Assembly: GCA_021736615.1 (NCBI GenBank)
Contig: JAIPFN010000267.1
Location: forward strand, 1-8,130
DNA length: 8,130 nt
From: Phycisphaerae bacterium
GTDB taxonomy: Bacteria > Planctomycetota > Phycisphaerae > Sedimentisphaerales > Anaerohalosphaeraceae
Reading direction: 5' to 3'
In this document: in pieces, positions 5,761 through 8,130 of the stretch
Position numbering within the stretch: position 1 is the stretch's first letter
Layout: every line of letters begins with the position of its first letter
Position numbers and translations under genes: made by a program
Notes under the pieces: model-generated
Seen by the model: the letters and a program-made list of their open reading frames with translations, nothing else
Told to the model about the DNA's origin: nothing
The model's database searches: none

Positions 5761-7656
5761 ATGTTCCGACGAGTAATTTTTTGTTTATTGTTGGTTTTGT
5801 TGTCGTTCGGAATTTTATATGCTCAGGGAATGCCTGCTAATATGCCTCTTGAGAATGTGGTCAGGGTTGCGGCTATTGGCGATGGTTTATGTGTCAGCAA
5901 CGTTTTCCAGTCAAACATGGTTATTCAGCGGAACAAACCCATCAATATATGGGGTTGGGCAGCGCCTGGCGAGAAAGTTACAGTTTCCTTTGCAGGCCAG
6001 AGTGCCGATGCCACAGCCAAGTCAGATCGTTGCTGGGAATTAACTCTTAAGGCGTTGCCGGTTAGCAGTACGCCGCAGGTGATGACTGTCAAAGGTAAGG
6101 ATGAAACGCTGAAACTGGAAAATATCCTCATTGGCGATGTTTGGGTGCTTGGCGGCCAGAGCAATATGGAATTTGAGATATTCAGGGTTGACGACGGGGA
6201 ACTGGAAATCGCTTCGGCGAACTTCCCGCAGATCCGGCTGCTTACAATGCCCTGGGGCGAGGGTTTTGATTCGGTTAAGAGTTTTGAGAGGCTTTACGAG
6301 TGGATTGGATTTTTCGGCAGGCATTTTCGGAAGGGTGACTGGGATGTATGTACGCCTGAAACCGTAAGGGAATTTACTGGTATAGGTTATATTTTCGGCA
6401 GACGTCTTCAGATGGCCACTCAAATTCCTATCGGTCTGATCGATGCTTCAATCGGCGGAACCTCTTTAGAAACGTGGACGCCTGAAGAAGTGCTGAAAAA
6501 GATAAAAGGCCGCCAAACACAGCAAGCACTCCAGGAATGGAAAGATAAGATTGCAAACTATGATGCCCAGGCCGATCTTCGGAATAGGATCGCCAATTAC
6601 GAACGAAGAAAAAAACAATTGGCCGAGCAGGGTAATCCAATGCCTGCAAGCAGCCTGCCGCCGAGTGATCTGCGTCCCGGGCCGATTGACGACAGGAACC
6701 GCCCCGGCCACAGCTACGCCGGTGTTATTTATCCGCTGGAAGGGCTTTCCGTCAAGGGAGCCGTTTTTCATCAGGGTTACAGCAATTGTGGTGACGGTTC
6801 AGACGGGGTTGAGATGTATTACCAGATATTTGGTAAAATGATTACCTCCTGGCGTTCGGCGTTTAATGACCCGCAGATGCCTTTCTGTATTATTTCACTT
6901 TGTACCGATAGTGAGCCGCAGACCCGTGAAAATTTTGCAGAAATGATGTGTAATGCAGGTCCGTCATTAAGAGAGGTGCAATATAAAACGTTCAGAGATT
7001 TTTATGATGCAGGTGACAAGGGGATCGGTTTTGCGAGTTCGTTCGATCTTCGAAAAAATTGGTATCACCCGAGTATTAAGATCCCGGCAGGCGAACGCGC
7101 TGCCAAATGGGCGCTGGCTAGTCAGTATGGCATTTTAAACGGTAGAGATGCTGATGAATACTGGCAGCCGCCTGCGATCAAGAGTGTTACAATTGATAAA
7201 GGTACGATTCGGCTGAAGATGAGCACCCAGATAAAAACGAAAGACGACAGCGACGGCAAATTGTTGGGTTTTGCCATCGCCGGCAATGATCGTCGTTTTT
7301 ACCCTGCCGACGTCAATTGGTACACAGACGGTTCGGTCGACAGCGGCAAACAGCCAAACTATCAACGTGACGTACTTGTTCTGAGCAGTCCGTTTGTCCC
7401 CAACCCGGTACATTACAGGCATGCCTGGGCGAGAAATCCGATGTCGAACATAGTTAACAACCGCGGCGTTCCGCTTGCGACACAGCGAAGCGACGATTGG
7501 CTCCTTGAAGAGGTTCCGGTTAAAGTTAAAGACTTTGACAAAAAAAGTAATCGACAGATTCTTAACGAGCTTCGTGAAATACTAAGACAGGCAGACATTG
7601 AGCGCCGCATAAAAGAAGCCGAAGCGACTATCGCGGAACTGAAGCCGGTAAAATAA
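5761..7656 (+). CDS. Exported sialate O-acetylesterase-like SGNH carbohydrate esterase
   Basis: This 631-residue protein should remove acetyl (or similar acyl) groups from sugars outside the cytoplasm. Residues 1-21 are a signal peptide (MFRRVIFCLLLVLLSFGILYA). An N-terminal beta domain follows with the family's opening 'VFQSNMVIQRNKPINIWGWA' and 'PGEKVTVSFAGQ' (~48-110). Then 'GDVWVLGGQSNME' carries the nucleophile S134. Block III is 'GAVFHQGYSN', where relatives usually have WYQGESN. The catalytic His is probably H436 in 'NWYHP'; the residue three before it is N433, where an Asp is common. A charged, helix-rich insertion (~245-305) separates the S134 half from the His half, and the C-terminus (~590-631) is a predicted coiled coil. 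The length is typical of the longer family members. It ends in a perfect hairpin and precedes a sulfatase gene. The family is secure; sialate as substrate is unlikely here, and plant or algal acetyl-polysaccharide is a better guess. Confidence 0.83.
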   Translation: MFRRVIFCLLLVLLSFGILYAQGMPANMPLENVVRVAAIGDGLCVSNVFQSNMVIQRNKPINIWGWAAPGEKVTVSFAGQSADATAKSDRCWELTLKALPVSSTPQVMTVKGKDETLKLENILIGDVWVLGGQSNMEFEIFRVDDGELEIASANFPQIRLLTMPWGEGFDSVKSFERLYEWIGFFGRHFRKGDWDVCTPETVREFTGIGYIFGRRLQMATQIPIGLIDASIGGTSLETWTPEEVLKKIKGRQTQQALQEWKDKIANYDAQADLRNRIANYERRKKQLAEQGNPMPASSLPPSDLRPGPIDDRNRPGHSYAGVIYPLEGLSVKGAVFHQGYSNCGDGSDGVEMYYQIFGKMITSWRSAFNDPQMPFCIISLCTDSEPQTRENFAEMMCNAGPSLREVQYKTFRDFYDAGDKGIGFASSFDLRKNWYHPSIKIPAGERAAKWALASQYGILNGRDADEYWQPPAIKSVTIDKGTIRLKMSTQIKTKDDSDGKLLGFAIAGNDRRFYPADVNWYTDGSVDSGKQPNYQRDVLVLSSPFVPNPVHYRHAWARNPMSNIVNNRGVPLATQRSDDWLLEEVPVKVKDFDKKSNRQILNELREILRQADIERRIKEAEATIAELKPVK

Positions 7657-7661
7657 ATAAG

Positions 7662-7689
7662 TCAAACTGACCGATTTCGGTCAGTTTGA
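7662..7689 (+). terminator. Perfect hairpin after the esterase gene
   Basis: TCAAACTGACCGA and TCGGTCAGTTTGA are exact reverse complements around a TT centre, starting 5 nt after the stop codon. The outer arms equal those of the hairpin at 5112-5137. There is no T-run downstream. It is probably the transcript end or a 3' stability element of the esterase unit. Confidence 0.65.
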
Positions 7690-7783
7690 GTAAATGGGTC
7701 ATCCGGTTTACCCGCGAATTAATGCAAGAGTGTTTTTCGCAATACGTATAACTGTGTCAATATCGTTTAAATCAGGGGTATGA

Positions 7784-7788
7784 AAGGA
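7784..7788 (+). promoter_or_regulatory. Ribosome binding site of the sulfatase gene
   Basis: AAGGA ends 5 nt before ATG 7794 and decides that start over the out-of-frame ATG at 7780. Confidence 0.45.
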
Positions 7789-7793
7789 TTAGT

Positions 7794-8130
7794 ATGCATC
7801 TCTTATTATTGGACACATCTAATCTTGCTTACAAAAAGAGCACTAAAACGCTATTGACCTTCGCCGCGGCGGCAGTGATGATTGTTGCTTTTGCTCAAGT
7901 CGTATCGGCCAGACCCAACATTCTGTTTTTCTTCCTTGATGACATGCGATGGGACGCGGTCGGGTACACTGGTAATTCGGTCATTACCACGCCCAACATG
8001 GATTCACTTGCAGCCGGCGGAACCGTCTTCGAGAACGCCTTTACAAGCACTGCAATCTGCGGGCCGAGTCGCGCGTGCGACTTTATGGGTCAGCACATGG
8101 CGCGACACGGAGTCGTAACTGTTCAGAAGG
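7794..8130 (+). CDS. Exported sulfatase (type I, formylglycine-dependent), partial at right edge
   Basis: The first 112 codons are present. Residues 19-41 form a signal peptide (TLLTFAAAAVMIVAFAQVVS, cleavage near SA-RPN) after a longish basic n-region. The mature start 'RPNILFFFLDDMRWDAVGY' is the sulfatase opening, with D49 and D50 as calcium ligands. 'NSVITTPNMDSLAAGGTVFE' and 'NAFTSTAICGPSRA' follow. C89 in CGPSR is the residue converted to formylglycine by FGE or an anaerobic maturase; neither enzyme is in the window. After CGPSR the usual L-T-G reads F-M-G. ATG 7794 has AAAGGA 5 nt upstream; ATG 7780 is in another frame that stops early. The enzyme should desulfate sugars in the periplasm or outside the cell. 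With the rhamnosidase and esterase it indicates a sulfated, acetylated glycan as target. Confidence 0.88.
   Translation, partial: MHLLLLDTSNLAYKKSTKTLLTFAAAAVMIVAFAQVVSARPNILFFFLDDMRWDAVGYTGNSVITTPNMDSLAAGGTVFENAFTSTAICGPSRACDFMGQHMARHGVVTVQK

Larger units (their letters stand above)
5494..5776 (+). pseudogene. Remnant of a small secreted-protein gene, probably frameshifted
   Basis: ATG 5494 (or in-frame ATG 5482) opens 47 codons ending at TGA 5635-5637. The first ~25 residues are a convincing signal peptide: MKKKFFLTAKLFVIAAIY, ending near LLQAA. 'SGIFSVNFYS' follows; a short beta-strand of SVNFY type right after the leader is common in secreted Planctomycetota and Verrucomicrobiota proteins. 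After about nt 5600 that frame becomes short and unconvincing, while the +1 frame continues protein-like as GVPYPLGWMTLRESKKYVIG and on to a stop at 5774-5776, overlapping the esterase start by 16 nt. A frameshift near 5595-5605 joining the two is the simplest reading, giving a secreted protein of roughly 90 residues or a remnant of a longer one. No good ribosome site is seen. A sequencing indel is also possible. The function is unknown. Confidence 0.4.

Noticed and set aside
5600..5776. Phage tail-protein similarity of the segment around 'VIGEHWDGTRTIYMRV'
   Set aside because: It faintly recalls the 'VGxWxDGKxIYxK' motif of phage structural proteins, but it is too short and too divergent, and no phage genes are nearby.
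7722..7752. Promoter for the sulfatase gene (TATAAC at 7747)
   Set aside because: The -10-like hexamer has no credible -35 at 16-18 bp, so the call is not supportable.
7882..8118. Plus-strand ORF of 78 codons inside the sulfatase
   Set aside because: It is a frame shadow; the sulfatase frame carries the signal peptide, the DD motif and CGPSR.

Overview
The window looks like part of a polysaccharide-degradation island in a Planctomycetota chromosome. The closest fit is the anaerobic Phycisphaerae/Sedimentisphaerales type, but Kiritimatiellota or Lentisphaerota are not excluded. This placement is an inference from gene content: a secreted GH78 rhamnosidase, a URO-D-like protein of the corrinoid-methyltransferase type, a sialate-O-acetylesterase-like SGNH esterase and a secreted sulfatase, next to a XylR-type regulator with the 'LHGPW' N-terminus. 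Base composition is moderate and strong Shine-Dalgarno sites are sparse.

Left part (1-760, minus strand). Two small genes of mobile-element character are 15 bp apart: a Cys-rich orphan running off the left edge (1-424) and a short helical protein (from 440). To their right, on the plus strand, are what looks like the last ~20 nt of a tRNA and a strong intrinsic terminator (702-741). I read this as the scar or edge of an element integrated at a tRNA 3' end. Immediately beyond it, the 3' part of a divergently transcribed XylR/AraC-type regulator gene is missing; only about 80 codons remain (750-992).

Centre (993-5137, plus strand). The control region upstream of the rhamnosidase carries three direct repeats on a 21-22 bp pitch and a perfect TATAAT box. 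It drives a probable two-gene operon: exported GH78 alpha-L-rhamnosidase (1176-3944) and a cytoplasmic URO-D/methyltransferase-like protein (3973-5106). The operon ends in a hairpin.

Degenerate spacer (5138-5760). This holds a 7-bp tandem repeat, a plausible promoter, and a signal-peptide ORF that appears frameshifted, so probably a decayed secreted-protein gene.

Right part (5761-8130, plus strand). A secreted SGNH esterase (5761-7656) is followed by a perfect hairpin sharing its arms with the one after the URO-D gene. An exported sulfatase then begins at 7794 and leaves the window.

Together the genes suggest removal of rhamnose, acetyl and sulfate groups from a complex, perhaps algal-type sulfated glycan outside the cytoplasm. 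The URO-D-like protein may handle a methyl group inside the cell. The substrate is not determined by the sequence. The local regulator has been broken while its probable operators remain.
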